Below are positions 24,856-34,195 of a DNA stretch of 64,000 nucleotides, in pieces (within the stretch, counting starts at the first letter, position 1; each line of letters opens with the position of its first letter). Under the pieces are notes generated by a model that had not been told where the DNA came from, ran no database searches, and worked only from the letters and a program-made list of their open reading frames with translations. The position numbers and the translations under genes were made by a program. This DNA is from Acidimicrobiales bacterium (GTDB lineage: Bacteria; Actinomycetota; Acidimicrobiia; Acidimicrobiales; SZUA-35). The DNA is taken from the NCBI GenBank assembly GCA_024638815.1, contig JAHEJM010000006.1:1-64000 (forward strand), in the 5' to 3' direction.

Positions 24856-25799
24856 CCAATGTCCTCATCGTGGCCGGCAAGGGCGGGGTCGGGAAAACTA
24901 CGGTTGGGGCCTGCCTGGCCGTGGCCGCTGCCCGTGCCGGATTCGACACCTTGCTCATCGAACTGGAGGGGTTCAGCCATCTGGCCCGGACGTTGCAGGT
25001 TGGTTCTCTAGGCTACGAGCCCCGAACCGTGAACCACCACGGCCGGGCCACCGAAACCGACTCCAGCGGTCGGCTGCGAGCCATGCAGCTGCGACCGGAG
25101 GAGGCGCTGGCCGACTACCTCGATCGCACCGGAATGGGTCCGCTGATCAACCGGGTCAGTCGGGCCGGTGCCATCGAAGTGGTCACCGCCGCCGCGCCCG
25201 GTATCCGCGATCTGGTCACCTTGGGAAAGATCCGTCAGATGGAACAGGCCGGGGTGGCCGATCTGATCGTGGTCGATGCCCCGGCGTCGGGCCATGCCAT
25301 CACCTTCCTCACCTGCGCCGAGGCCATGGCCGCGTCGTCCAACTCCGGCCCCATTCGGGAGCAGGCCGACCAGGTCCTGGCCATGCTGGGGGACGACACC
25401 CGGTGCCAGGTCATGTTGGTGACATTGCCCGAGGAGACGCCGGTGTCGGAGACGGTGGAAACGGCCTTCGCCATCGAGGACCGGGTTGGCCTCAAGCTCG
25501 GCCCGGTGGTGGTCAACAGCGTGTGGCCGACCATCGATGGGCTGGAGCGTCGGCTGGCCGAGGTCGGCGACAACACCCGCGTCGACCCGGCCCTGATCGC
25601 CGCCGCCCGGTTCCGGCTCGACCGCCAGGCCGACCAGAACACCCAGATCGACCGCCTGGCCCGGGAGCTGCCCCTGTCTCAGATCACGCTGCCCCATCTG
25701 TTCCGGGCCGATATGGATCTCGCCGCCATCGACGAGCTGGCCGACGCCCTCACCGATCAGGTCGACATCATTCCTCCGCCCGAACCGACCGGCTCATGA
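24828..25799 (+). CDS. ArsA/Get3-like ATPase, first of pair (BagA-like)
   Basis: Deviant Walker ATPase. Walker A is AGKGGVGKTT at about residues 16-25; LIVVDAPASGHAITFL is the switch II region. GTG 24828 is chosen, since the fold begins at NVLIVAGKGG; TTG 24825 or ATG 24783 are alternatives. It overlaps the second ATPase gene by 4 nt (ATGA). The pair resembles Rv3679-Rv3680 (BagA/BagB) of Mycobacterium tuberculosis, Get3-like proteins that act together. No arsenite-binding cysteines are visible and no arsB/arsR neighbours exist, so arsenic transport is unlikely. Confidence 0.88.
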   Translation: MTAQDFFAASNVLIVAGKGGVGKTTVGACLAVAAARAGFDTLLIELEGFSHLARTLQVGSLGYEPRTVNHHGRATETDSSGRLRAMQLRPEEALADYLDRTGMGPLINRVSRAGAIEVVTAAAPGIRDLVTLGKIRQMEQAGVADLIVVDAPASGHAITFLTCAEAMAASSNSGPIREQADQVLAMLGDDTRCQVMLVTLPEETPVSETVETAFAIEDRVGLKLGPVVVNSVWPTIDGLERRLAEVGDNTRVDPALIAAARFRLDRQADQNTQIDRLARELPLSQITLPHLFRADMDLAAIDELADALTDQVDIIPPPEPTGS

Positions 25800-26911
25800 T
25801 CACGCTACATCGGGTGACGGTGTGCCTGGGGTCGGGCGGAGTGGGCAAGACCACGGTGGCCGCCGCCCTGGCCCTGGCCATGGCCGAACGGGGCGAACGG
25901 GTGGTGGTGTTGACCATCGACCCGGCTCGACGCCTGGCCGACGCCCTGGGCCTGCAGGACGGGTTGGGTAACGAGCCCGCCCTGGTTCGGCGCTGGGACG
26001 ACACCGGCGGCGAGCTGTGGGCGACCATGCTCGACCCGGCCGAGACTTTCCGAAACGTGGTGCAAACCGAATCGACGTCGGACGAGCAGGCACGAACCAT
26101 CATGGCCAACAGCCTCTTCACCAACCTGGTCACATCCCTGTCGGGTACGAACGAATACATGGCGGCCGAGCGACTCCATCAGCTCCACAGCGATGAGCGA
26201 TTCGATCGGGTGGTGGTCGACACCCCACCGTCGCGCCACGGGATCGACTTCCTGGAAAGCCCGGGTCGCCTCTATCGATTCGTCAACCACCGCCTGTACC
26301 GGTCGGTGTTCGCTCCCACCACCAGCCTGTTGCGTACCGTCTCGGCCGGCAGTCAGATGATACTTCGATTGCTGGGCCGGATCGTCGGAAGCCGGCTGGT
26401 CGACGATGTCATCACCTTCTTCGCCAACTTCCAGGGACTGGATCAGGGATTCCGGCGTAGGGCCGAGGCCATCGAAGAGGTTCTCGACACCGAGACCTCA
26501 TTCGTCCTGGTCGCCTCTCCCCGGGCCCAGCCGTTGGAGGAGGCTCGCTGGATCGTTGACCGGCTGAAGCCTCCACTGTCGGTGGTGGTGATGAACCGGC
26601 TGTGTCCGGTGGACGCCGCCGGGGCCGGCGGCGGGGCCGGGGCCGAAGGCGGTGAGGACCGGACCGACTTCGACACCGATCCCCTGGTCCGAAATCTTCG
26701 GGAGCTGGCCGCACTTGCCGTTCAGGAACAGCAGTTGACGGACGAGTTCATAGCTGATGTGAGAGGCAACGGCGATAACGCCGATGCGTCGACCATTCAG
26801 ATCTGGGAACAGGGCACCCCGGTCAGCGATCTCGACGACATCGAGCGGATCTCGGATGCGCTGTCGGCCGCTATGACCGGAAGCGGCGGCGGTGACGGGT
26901 CAGCCGCCTGA
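25796..26911 (+). CDS. ArsA/Get3-like ATPase, second of pair (BagB-like)
   Basis: Second ArsA-type ATPase, probably forming a heteromer with its neighbour. The 760-aa track ORF from 24629 is an artefact of an open frame through the upstream gene; ATG 25796 is the coupled start. Walker A GSGGVGKTT, then TIDPARRLADALGL and VVVDTPPSRHGIDFLESPGRL. A Gly/Ala-rich insert (about residues 280-290) precedes the C-terminal part. 371 aa. It overlaps the convergent STAS gene by 12 bp at the 3' ends. Confidence 0.88.
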   Translation: MITLHRVTVCLGSGGVGKTTVAAALALAMAERGERVVVLTIDPARRLADALGLQDGLGNEPALVRRWDDTGGELWATMLDPAETFRNVVQTESTSDEQARTIMANSLFTNLVTSLSGTNEYMAAERLHQLHSDERFDRVVVDTPPSRHGIDFLESPGRLYRFVNHRLYRSVFAPTTSLLRTVSAGSQMILRLLGRIVGSRLVDDVITFFANFQGLDQGFRRRAEAIEEVLDTETSFVLVASPRAQPLEEARWIVDRLKPPLSVVVMNRLCPVDAAGAGGGAGAEGGEDRTDFDTDPLVRNLRELAALAVQEQQLTDEFIADVRGNGDNADASTIQIWEQGTPVSDLDDIERISDALSAAMTGSGGGDGSAA

Positions 26912-27256
26912 TTCGTCCCCCGCCGCTTCGAGGGCGGCCTCCGCCTCCTCCACCGACTCGGTGACCGGGACGATGCGATCGAATCCGGTGGTGTGGAGCA
27001 GACGGGTCAGGGCGGGCCGGGTGCAGGCCACGGCCACGGCCCCGTCGGCCTCCCGAGCCCGGCGGATACCGCCGATGAGCGCGCCCAGCCCGGCCGAGTC
27101 CATGAACGGAACTTCGGACAGATCGATCAGGAGGTGACGTTCCCCGGCCAGCTTCGACAGGGCTTCACGGAAGGCGCCGACCGTGTACGCGTCCAGTTCG
27201 CCCGACGGGCGACAAAGCGTATAGTTTTCGGTTTCTTCGATATGGATCTCGAGCAT
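26900..27256 (-). CDS. STAS-domain anti-sigma factor antagonist
   Basis: SpoIIAA/RsbV-like protein, a partner-switching regulator that frees a sigma factor by binding its anti-sigma kinase. ATG 27256 follows GGGGA; the track start at 27385 adds a non-homologous leader. The phosphorylation site lies in VPFMDSAGLGALIGG (Ser of DSAGL), after SGELDAYTVGAFREAL. 118 aa, normal. No anti-sigma kinase is adjacent. The divergent gene is a stand-alone receiver, suggesting a shared signalling role. Confidence 0.88.
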   Translation of the reverse strand: MLEIHIEETENYTLCRPSGELDAYTVGAFREALSKLAGERHLLIDLSEVPFMDSAGLGALIGGIRRAREADGAVAVACTRPALTRLLHTTGFDRIVPVTESVEEAEAALEAAGDESGG

Positions 27257-27463
27257 CGGCGTTCCCCGTGCCTTTCCGTCGGCGCTGTGTCGGATCATCG
27301 GGTCACCGCATGGATTCGAGCCGGTGGGCCCGCCGTCCGGGGTGGAGCCGTGGTGATCAACGTGCGAATCGATCGCGATCCGCATGGGCGATCGTATCGC
27401 CGATTTGAAGCGGAGTGAACTTCGCAGGTCGGCGCGAGGTCGTAACTATGTAGCATTGGGATT

Positions 27464-27871
27464 GTGACCATCGTGCTGCTCGCAACCGATTCCGACAGCC
27501 TGGCGGCCGAAGTGGACGCCACACTGGCCAATGACGACACCGACGTTCTCCGGGTTCGCAGGGGCCAGGATGTCCTGCCGGTGGTCAAGGCCAAGGATCC
27601 GCAGTTGGTGTTGCTCGACCTCCAAATCGGAAACATGGGCGGCATCGCCGCCTGCCTGGCCATTCGTCAGGAGGAGGGAGCGGGACGCCTCGAACCGCGA
27701 CCGGTCGGGCTGTTGCTCGATCGCTCCGTCGATGTCTTCCTGGCCCAGGAGTCACGGGCCGACGGCTGGCTGATCAAGCCAATCGATTCGCTACGGCTCC
27801 GCCGCCTGGCCAAGGCGCTCCAGACCGGCGGCAGCTACCACGAGGGAGTCGAAGACCGGATCACGGTATGA
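27464..27871 (+). CDS. Stand-alone response-regulator receiver-like protein
   Basis: CheY-like receiver domain without an output domain. An acidic N-terminal pair lies in LLATDSDS, the phosphoacceptor is in LVLLDLQIGNMGG, and the conserved Lys is in GWLIKPID. The conserved Thr/Ser position (VGLLLDRSVD) is less clear, so phosphorylation switching may be altered. 135 aa, GTG start at 27464. No histidine kinase is nearby. Immediately followed by tRNA-Pro. Confidence 0.75.
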   Translation: MTIVLLATDSDSLAAEVDATLANDDTDVLRVRRGQDVLPVVKAKDPQLVLLDLQIGNMGGIAACLAIRQEEGAGRLEPRPVGLLLDRSVDVFLAQESRADGWLIKPIDSLRLRRLAKALQTGGSYHEGVEDRITV

Positions 27872-27923
27872 AAAGTCGATCCGTGGCCGAGAATTCACGA
27901 TAGGATCGGAATCCGTCAACCAT

Positions 27924-27997
27924 CGGGTTGTGGCGCAGGTTGGTAGCGCGCCTCGTTCGGGACGAGGAGGTCGGGAGTTCAAATCTCCCCAACCCGA
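27924..27997 (+). tRNA. tRNA-Pro (anticodon CGG)
   Basis: A full cloverleaf can be drawn. Acceptor stem CGGGTTG/CAACCCG, D arm GCGC..GCGC, anticodon stem CCTCG/CGAGG with loop TTCGGGA (anticodon CGG), T arm GGGAG-TTCAAAT-CTCCC, discriminator A. Length 74 nt; CCA is not encoded. The apparent ORF 27928-28149 is an artefact over this gene. Confidence 0.96.
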
Positions 27998-28061
27998 CGC
28001 AGTATGTACGCCGGAGGCGTTCATACCGGAGTCCCTGGCTCCAAACTCTCAGCCATGACGT

Positions 28062-28096
28062 CAACAGCGACCACCTTGGTGGTCGCTGTTGTTGCG
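28062..28096 (+). terminator. Hairpin downstream of tRNA-Pro
   Basis: A 14-bp perfect inverted repeat CAACAGCGACCACC-TT-GGTGGTCGCTGTTG (28062-28091), followed by a weak T-containing tail (TTGCG). It lies 65 nt after the tRNA and most likely ends its transcript. The stem is symmetric, so it could act in both directions. Confidence 0.7.
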
Positions 28097-28200
28097 ACTC
28101 GTGCCGGCTCCTAGCAAACCTGCATTGCTCGCTTGATGATCAATTCTAGCCGCCGGACTGCAGCCAGGTCATATCCCGGCGGCTGCGATGGTCCTCCGTC

Positions 28201-28455
28201 TCAGGGAGCCGGCTTCAGGAAGCCTTGGCGGATTCCGAGCCAGAGCAACCCCGCCGCCACCAGCGCCGCAATGATGATGGCCAGGAAACCGTTGACCCCG
28301 CCCAGCACCAGGCCGACGATGAACGCCGACACCACGCCAAGACCGATGGTCTTCGCGATGCCGATGTCCTGGCCGCCCGGCAGAATGAGCCGACCGAGTG
28401 CCCCGACGATGGCGCCCGTGATCACGGCTCCGATTACCCATCCGATGAATCCCAC
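28201..28455 (-). CDS. GlsB/YeaQ/YmgE-family small membrane protein
   Basis: Stress-associated small membrane protein with three TM helices (residues 1-25, 35-55, 60-78) and the family pattern GAIVGALGRLILPGGQDIG. 84 aa is standard. GTG 28455 sits 5 nt after GGAGGA. Often called transglycosylase-associated protein; no enzymatic activity is known. Monocistronic. Confidence 0.9.
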   Translation of the reverse strand: MGFIGWVIGAVITGAIVGALGRLILPGGQDIGIAKTIGLGVVSAFIVGLVLGGVNGFLAIIIAALVAAGLLWLGIRQGFLKPAP

Positions 28456-28769
28456 TTTGTCCTCCGTAGACGAGAAGATGACGAGATCTTACTACCAGGT
28501 GAAGCGACATCGGCACAACTGCGTAAGCTGCTGAAAGTGCTTTGTTTAAGGCTGTTTGAGCGGGCCGGACGACGAAAACCCGCCTGGCGAGGGCACATTT
28601 GGCACCAAGGCGGTCATGTGTTGCAGTTCTGCGATCATTGTTCGCCGAACGTACGGGACCGAGGCCCTGGGCCAAATGGAGGGTTCATACCGAGGCAGCC
28701 ATCATCGTTCCCGGGCCCTGACCCGCCCGCCTCGATCCGAGGCCCGGTTCCGGCCTGAAGTAGAGTGAG
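28456..28769. other. Intergenic region without recognisable gene
   Basis: These 314 bp separate two divergent genes. The overlapping track ORFs are Arg/Gly/Pro-rich and look like noise. Part of it (about 28475-28555) is less GC-rich than its surroundings and probably carries the GlsB-like promoter. I see no RNA gene or clear repeat. Confidence 0.5.
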
Positions 28770-29657
28770 ATGATGATCGTGTCGGAAGCGCTGAGCCTCG
28801 TTCGGCGGCAGGGGGCCGGACTGCTGCGCTCGGCCATCGCCGGCGACCAAGCCCTGGAAACCGCCGACCTGGCCAACCCCGACGACTTTGGCCTTTTCGG
28901 ACCGGCGTCCTCGGCATGGCGAGTCCACGGTAACGCCGCCATGCTCATCGGCGGGCTGCGAGCACTGCTGCTTCAGACACTCCATCCCCTGGCCATGGCC
29001 GGTGTGGCCGACCACTCCGACTATCGCCACGACCCACGGGGCCGCCTCCATCGCACCGGCCGATTCGTGGGCGCCACCACTTACGGCACCACCAGGGCGG
29101 CCACGATCGAGATCGAGCGGGTCAAACGGGTCCATGAGCGGGTGGTCGGCCACGCCCCCGACGGCCGGCCCTACGCCGCCAACGATCCCCATCTGATGCT
29201 GTGGGTGCACGTAACCGAGGTCGACAGCTTCCTGACTGCGTTCGAGCGCTACGGCCATGGCCGACTAACCGATGCCGAGAAGGATCGCTATGTGGCGGAA
29301 ATGGCCGAGGTGGCCCGGCGGCTGGGTACCGACACCCCACCCACCAATCGCCGTGGTTTGGACGACACCCTCGAGCGGTTCCGATCGGAGTGCGCCTATA
29401 CCGATCAGGCCAAGGAGACGGTTCGCTTTCTGCTGGTACCACCGGTCCCCCTGGTCACCATGGGTGGCTACGGCGTCATCGCCGCCGCAGCCGTCGCCGA
29501 TCTCCCCGGCTGGGCCCGTTCCATGCTGCGGCTCCCCCTGTTGCCGGGAACCGACACGATGGCCATCCGTCCCGCAGCCATCGCCCTGACCCGCACGGTT
29601 GGCTGGTTCATGAGCTATCGCCGCTGGGAGCAGGAAGACCGACTGCTGACCGGCTGA
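28770..29657 (+). CDS. MpaB/DUF2236-family oxygenase-like protein
   Basis: Member of the MpaB/latex-clearing-protein (DUF2236) heme-protein family. The diagnostic block reads SSAWRVHGNAAMLIGGLRALLLQTLHPLAMAGVADHS, followed by RFVGATTYGT and HLMLWVHVTEVDSFL. The histidines in QTLHPLAM and LMLWVHVT are the likely heme ligands or active-site residues by family analogy. 295 aa. Substrate unknown. The MazG-like gene follows by 25 bp. Confidence 0.85.
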   Translation: MMIVSEALSLVRRQGAGLLRSAIAGDQALETADLANPDDFGLFGPASSAWRVHGNAAMLIGGLRALLLQTLHPLAMAGVADHSDYRHDPRGRLHRTGRFVGATTYGTTRAATIEIERVKRVHERVVGHAPDGRPYAANDPHLMLWVHVTEVDSFLTAFERYGHGRLTDAEKDRYVAEMAEVARRLGTDTPPTNRRGLDDTLERFRSECAYTDQAKETVRFLLVPPVPLVTMGGYGVIAAAAVADLPGWARSMLRLPLLPGTDTMAIRPAAIALTRTVGWFMSYRRWEQEDRLLTG

Positions 29658-29682
29658 GGTCATCGGGTCCTACGCTCGGACC

Positions 29683-29934
29683 ATGCATTTGGCCGAGTTC
29701 CAGGAGTTGATGGACGAGTTGTACGGGCCGGGCGACCGGGAGCGGGGTGTCCCGGCGACGGTGGCCTGGTTGTGCGAGGAGCTGGGCGAGCTGGCCCAGG
29801 CCGTACGGAAGGGCACCAAGGAGGACCAGCTCCATGAGCTGGGTGATGTGCTGGCGTGGTTGTCGTCGCTGGCCAATCAGCTCGATCTCTCGATGGAGGA
29901 TGCGGCGAAGCGGTACGTCCATGATCCGCCGTAG
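29683..29934 (+). CDS. MazG-like nucleotide pyrophosphohydrolase
   Basis: Single MazG-type all-alpha NTP pyrophosphatase domain. The metal motif EELGELAQAVRKG (ExxE) and HELGDVLAWLSSLANQ (ExxxD) are both present. 83 aa, typical of one-domain forms that act as tetramers on non-canonical or excess nucleotides. The 3' end abuts the Tn3 transposase remnant, but the domain is complete. Confidence 0.88.
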   Translation: MHLAEFQELMDELYGPGDRERGVPATVAWLCEELGELAQAVRKGTKEDQLHELGDVLAWLSSLANQLDLSMEDAAKRYVHDPP

Positions 29935-29935
29935 A

Positions 29936-30290
29936 GATTCTCTTGTGCGGGTGGGTGATCCGCTGATGTGCGTGTACTCGTCGAATAATCCGGTCCAGGA
30001 GTTCCCATCGAGAGCGACATCAGCAATCTCAACTTCTGGTAGTAGCCCTTCGACAAGACGGTGGAGCTCGATGAGTGACGGTGGTTCGTCGACAGCATCG
30101 ACAGGGGTGACCAACCAGCAGCGATTCGAGCTGATCGATCAAATCTGGCTCGGCGAGATCGACGAGGCGGGCCCAGAGACGTTCCGATGCTCGTTGGCGA
30201 ACCGAACCGGTCAGGCGGTTCAGCACCACCTCTCCCGGAAGGAGAACCCGGTCGTTCATCAGTCGGGGGTGCGCCGACCGGAATAACGCT
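29936..30290 (-). pseudogene. Tn3-family transposase remnant
   Basis: Two minus-strand frames together resemble pieces of a Tn3 TnpA. The first reads LPGEVVLNRLTGSVRQRASE then RLWARLVDLAEPDLIDQLES (about 30105-30240). The second, after a frameshift, reads LPEVEIADVALDGNSWTGLF then DEYTHIS (about 29960-30050). In intact Tn3 transposases these blocks lie about 200 residues apart, so an internal deletion and a frameshift have occurred, and both ends and the catalytic domain are absent. No terminal inverted repeats were found. Confidence 0.6.
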
Positions 30291-30459
30291 GTTGGCCCAG
30301 GTGAGGAGGATCGATTCAGAATCCCTGTATCGATCCTCATCAATCCCCTTTGCCTATATTCAGAGCCTTTGGGGTTGTAGTGCGAACTGATGTTTGCTAC
30401 GCTGTTGGTGTCTTCCCCACGGAATCAGGTTTCTTTGGCCCGTTCGGGCCGGTGGGGTT

Positions 30460-31746
30460 ATGGACACACTCGCAATACCAGCATCTTCCCAGGAGCTTGT
30501 GACAGCCACGCTGGCGTTGTTGCCCACCGAGGTGTCGGGGCTTGATGTCGGCGGGTTGTCGGGCGATGGTGTGGTCGGGTTGCTGGCCACGGTTCGTGAC
30601 GCCCAACGGGCCCTGGACGGGCTGGTGGTGCGCCTTGGGTTGCGGGCCGATGAACTGGCCGCTCGTGGTGAGGGTGGCGGCGCCAGGGAGGTGCTGATTC
30701 GAGGGGTGCGGGGCTCGACCGCTCGTCGAGAAACTGCCCGTGTCCAAGCCGCACGGCGTTGGCCTACCGTCGGGGACGCCTTGGCCAGGGGTGTGATCTC
30801 GGGAGACCATGTCGATTCGCTCGCCCGCCGGCTGGGCGGGCTGAGCGATGACCAGCAGGCTGGTGTTGACGTCGACGGACTCGTCGAACAGGCCCGCCGG
30901 CTACCGGCCGACACCTTCGACACCGTGGTGAAACGAGTCGTTGATGACGCCCGCGGCGACGGTGGTCTCGGCGACAGTGAACAGCGTCGGGCCGCGTCGG
31001 AGTTCCGGCACTGGTACGACGAAACCGACGGCATGGGCCGGTTCCGAGGCGCCTTCGACCCGGAACGCTACGAAGGGCTCGTGTCTGCCATCGAAGCCCA
31101 GATGACCTCGATCGCCAACCAACAATCCGACGCCGTAACCAAGGACGCCAACCTCGCCGCCCGGGCCCTTCACGAACTCGTCACCGGCAACCGGGCCGGT
31201 GGGCGACCGGTCCCGGCCGCCGGGTTCGTCATCGACTACCAAACCCTGACCGGCGGACACCACGACGACACCGTGTGTGAAACCGTCGAGGGACGTGACC
31301 TACCGGTCGACACGGTGGGGCGACTGTTGTGCGATGCGGTGTTGCGCCGCATCCTGTTGGACGACCGTGGCGTGCCCATCAACGTGGGGCGCCGGTACCG
31401 GACGGCGACCGACGCTCAATGGGCCGCGACCAAAGCCATCTACTCGACCTGCGGGTGGGACTGCTGTGACAGACCCATTACCGCCGCACCCGCAAGCGGG
31501 TGCTAACCAAGTTCGGCAACGCCGAACTTGCGGTGCCAACTGCATCACATTCACGAATGGGAAAAGGGCGGCCGCACCGACCTTCACCAGATGGTGCCGT
31601 TCTGCACCCATCATCACCGCCTCGTCCATGAAGGCGGCTGGACCGTTCGCCTACTACATGATCGACGGCTCGAGATCTATCGACCGGATGGTCGGCTCCA
31701 CGCCGTCACACCACAACCGACCCGGAACACGGTTCAGCAGGAGTAG
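30460..31746 (+). pseudogene. DUF222/HNH endonuclease (13E12-type) interrupted by an in-frame stop
   Basis: Member of the actinobacterial DUF222-HNH repeat family. ATG 30460 starts the DUF222 domain (residues 1-320). The HNH part begins with two cysteines (STCGWDCCDRPI) and resumes at RCQLHHIHEWEKGGRTDLHQ and CTHHHRLVHEGGW. Both halves are in the same frame, separated only by TAA at 31504-31506, inside a roughly 50-nt palindromic insert. Removing the insert would restore a normal CxxC...C..HHI motif. It is therefore broken by an insertion, unless the insert is bypassed. The family is multi-copy in many actinobacteria and of unclear role. Confidence 0.8.
31480..31530. repeat. Palindromic insert in the HNH gene
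   Basis: Two tandem perfect hairpins: GCACCCGC-AA-GCGGGTGC (31486-31503) and CAAGTTCGGC-AAC-GCCGAACTTG (31508-31530), joined by TAAC that supplies the stop. The 5' arm GCACCCGCAAG can also pair with CTTGCGGTGC downstream. The insert is about 48-51 nt, in frame, at the second zinc-finger-like turn of the HNH motif. TGC precedes the stop and recurs just after the second hairpin. Confidence 0.7.
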
Positions 31747-31783
31747 ATGGATGGCCGAATCACTTCGACGACCGCTGCAGAAC

Positions 31784-32854
<1,071 letters not shown>

Positions 32855-34084
32855 TCAGGCCGAATCGAGACCGAAGGCGGTGTGCAGATGCTGCACGGCC
32901 TCTTCGGCGTGGTCGGCGTGAACCACACAGCTGATACGGATGGCGGAGGTCGAGATCATCTCGATATTGATGGCGTTGGCGGCCAGGGTCTCGAACATGG
33001 TTGCGGCGACTCCGGGATTCGACTTCATCCCGGCCCCGATCACCGACACCCGACCGATGGAACGATCCGCAGGCAGCACGTGGCCGCCGATATGGCCCAC
33101 AACACCGTCGTTCAGCACCTGCTCGGCCAGCTCGGTGTGCTCAGTGGGCACCGTGAACGAGATGTCGGTATTGCCGTTCTCGGACACATTCTGCACGATC
33201 ATGTCGACGTTGACCCCGGCGTCGGCCAGAGCCCGAAAGAGGGTTGCCGACACACCGGGGCGGTCGGGCACATCGGCGATGGTGATCTTCGACTCGGACA
33301 GGTCATGGGTGACGGCACGGATGATCGGCTGTTCCACGGACGGCTCCAGTTCTCGTTCATCGACGACCAACGTTCCTTGTTCCCAGGTGAAGGCCGACCG
33401 GATGTGAAGGGGGACTCGATGGTTGTGGGCCACCTCGACCGAACGCATGGCCGGCTTCGGGCACCCGGTGGCCGTCATCTCCAGCAGCTCATCAAAACTG
33501 ATGGCCGACATCTTACGGGCTTGGGGCACCACTCGAGGATCGGCACTGAACACCCCACTGACATCGGTGAACAGCTCGCAGGTGTCGGCTCCCAGCGCCC
33601 GGGCCAATGCCACCGCCGTGGTGTCGCTCCCTCCCCGCCCAAGGAATGTCACATTCTTGTCGGTGGACACCCCCTGGGAACCGGCCACCACCGGCACGAC
33701 TCCCTCGGCCAACGATCCCTTGATGCGATACGGATTGACCTCGAGGATCTTGGCGTTGCGGTGGTTGGTGTCGGTCAGGAACCCGGCCTGAGATCCGGTG
33801 AAGGAGTGAGCCGGTATGCCCAACCCGTTCAATGCCATACACATCAGGGCGATGGCCTTGCGCTCACCGGCGGTGATGAGCATGTCCATCTCCCGACCGT
33901 TGGGATCGTCCGAGATCTGGGAGGCCATGTGGAGCAGTTCATCGGTCTCGTTACCCATGGCCGAGACAACCATTGCCACCTCATCACCCCGTCGGCGGCA
34001 GCGGGCGACGTAGTCGGCCACGGCTCTCATCCGATCGGGATCGGCGACCGAGGTTCCTCCAAACTTCTGCACGAGTAGGGCCAC
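32855..34084 (-). CDS. lysC: Aspartate kinase
   Basis: First step of the aspartate pathway. The 812-aa track ORF runs far upstream; GTG 34084 (ALLVQKFGGTSVADPDRM) matches the family N-terminus. The kinase domain has KFGGTSV, GRGGSDTTAVALA and FTDVSGVFSADPR. Two C-terminal ACT domains (about residues 265-409) give feedback control by lysine/threonine (ITIADVPDRPGVSATLF, VSVIGAGMKSNPGVAATMF). 409 aa is standard. An internal start for a separate beta subunit, known in corynebacteria, may exist but was not identified. Confidence 0.95.
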   Translation of the reverse strand: MALLVQKFGGTSVADPDRMRAVADYVARCRRRGDEVAMVVSAMGNETDELLHMASQISDDPNGREMDMLITAGERKAIALMCMALNGLGIPAHSFTGSQAGFLTDTNHRNAKILEVNPYRIKGSLAEGVVPVVAGSQGVSTDKNVTFLGRGGSDTTAVALARALGADTCELFTDVSGVFSADPRVVPQARKMSAISFDELLEMTATGCPKPAMRSVEVAHNHRVPLHIRSAFTWEQGTLVVDERELEPSVEQPIIRAVTHDLSESKITIADVPDRPGVSATLFRALADAGVNVDMIVQNVSENGNTDISFTVPTEHTELAEQVLNDGVVGHIGGHVLPADRSIGRVSVIGAGMKSNPGVAATMFETLAANAINIEMISTSAIRISCVVHADHAEEAVQHLHTAFGLDSA

Positions 34085-34195
34085 GCCCAACAACGCTACC
34101 GCCCCTCGCCACCCCTGCAGCGAGTTTTCGACACATGGGTTGCGGCCGGAAACCATCGGTACGGATTCGACCCCGGACTTGGTACCTTCAAACCC

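Noticed and set aside
24629-26911. 760-aa ORF as a single fused protein
   Set aside because: The first about 390 codons run in the wrong frame over the upstream ArsA-like gene; the real start is ATG 25796, overlapping the upstream stop.
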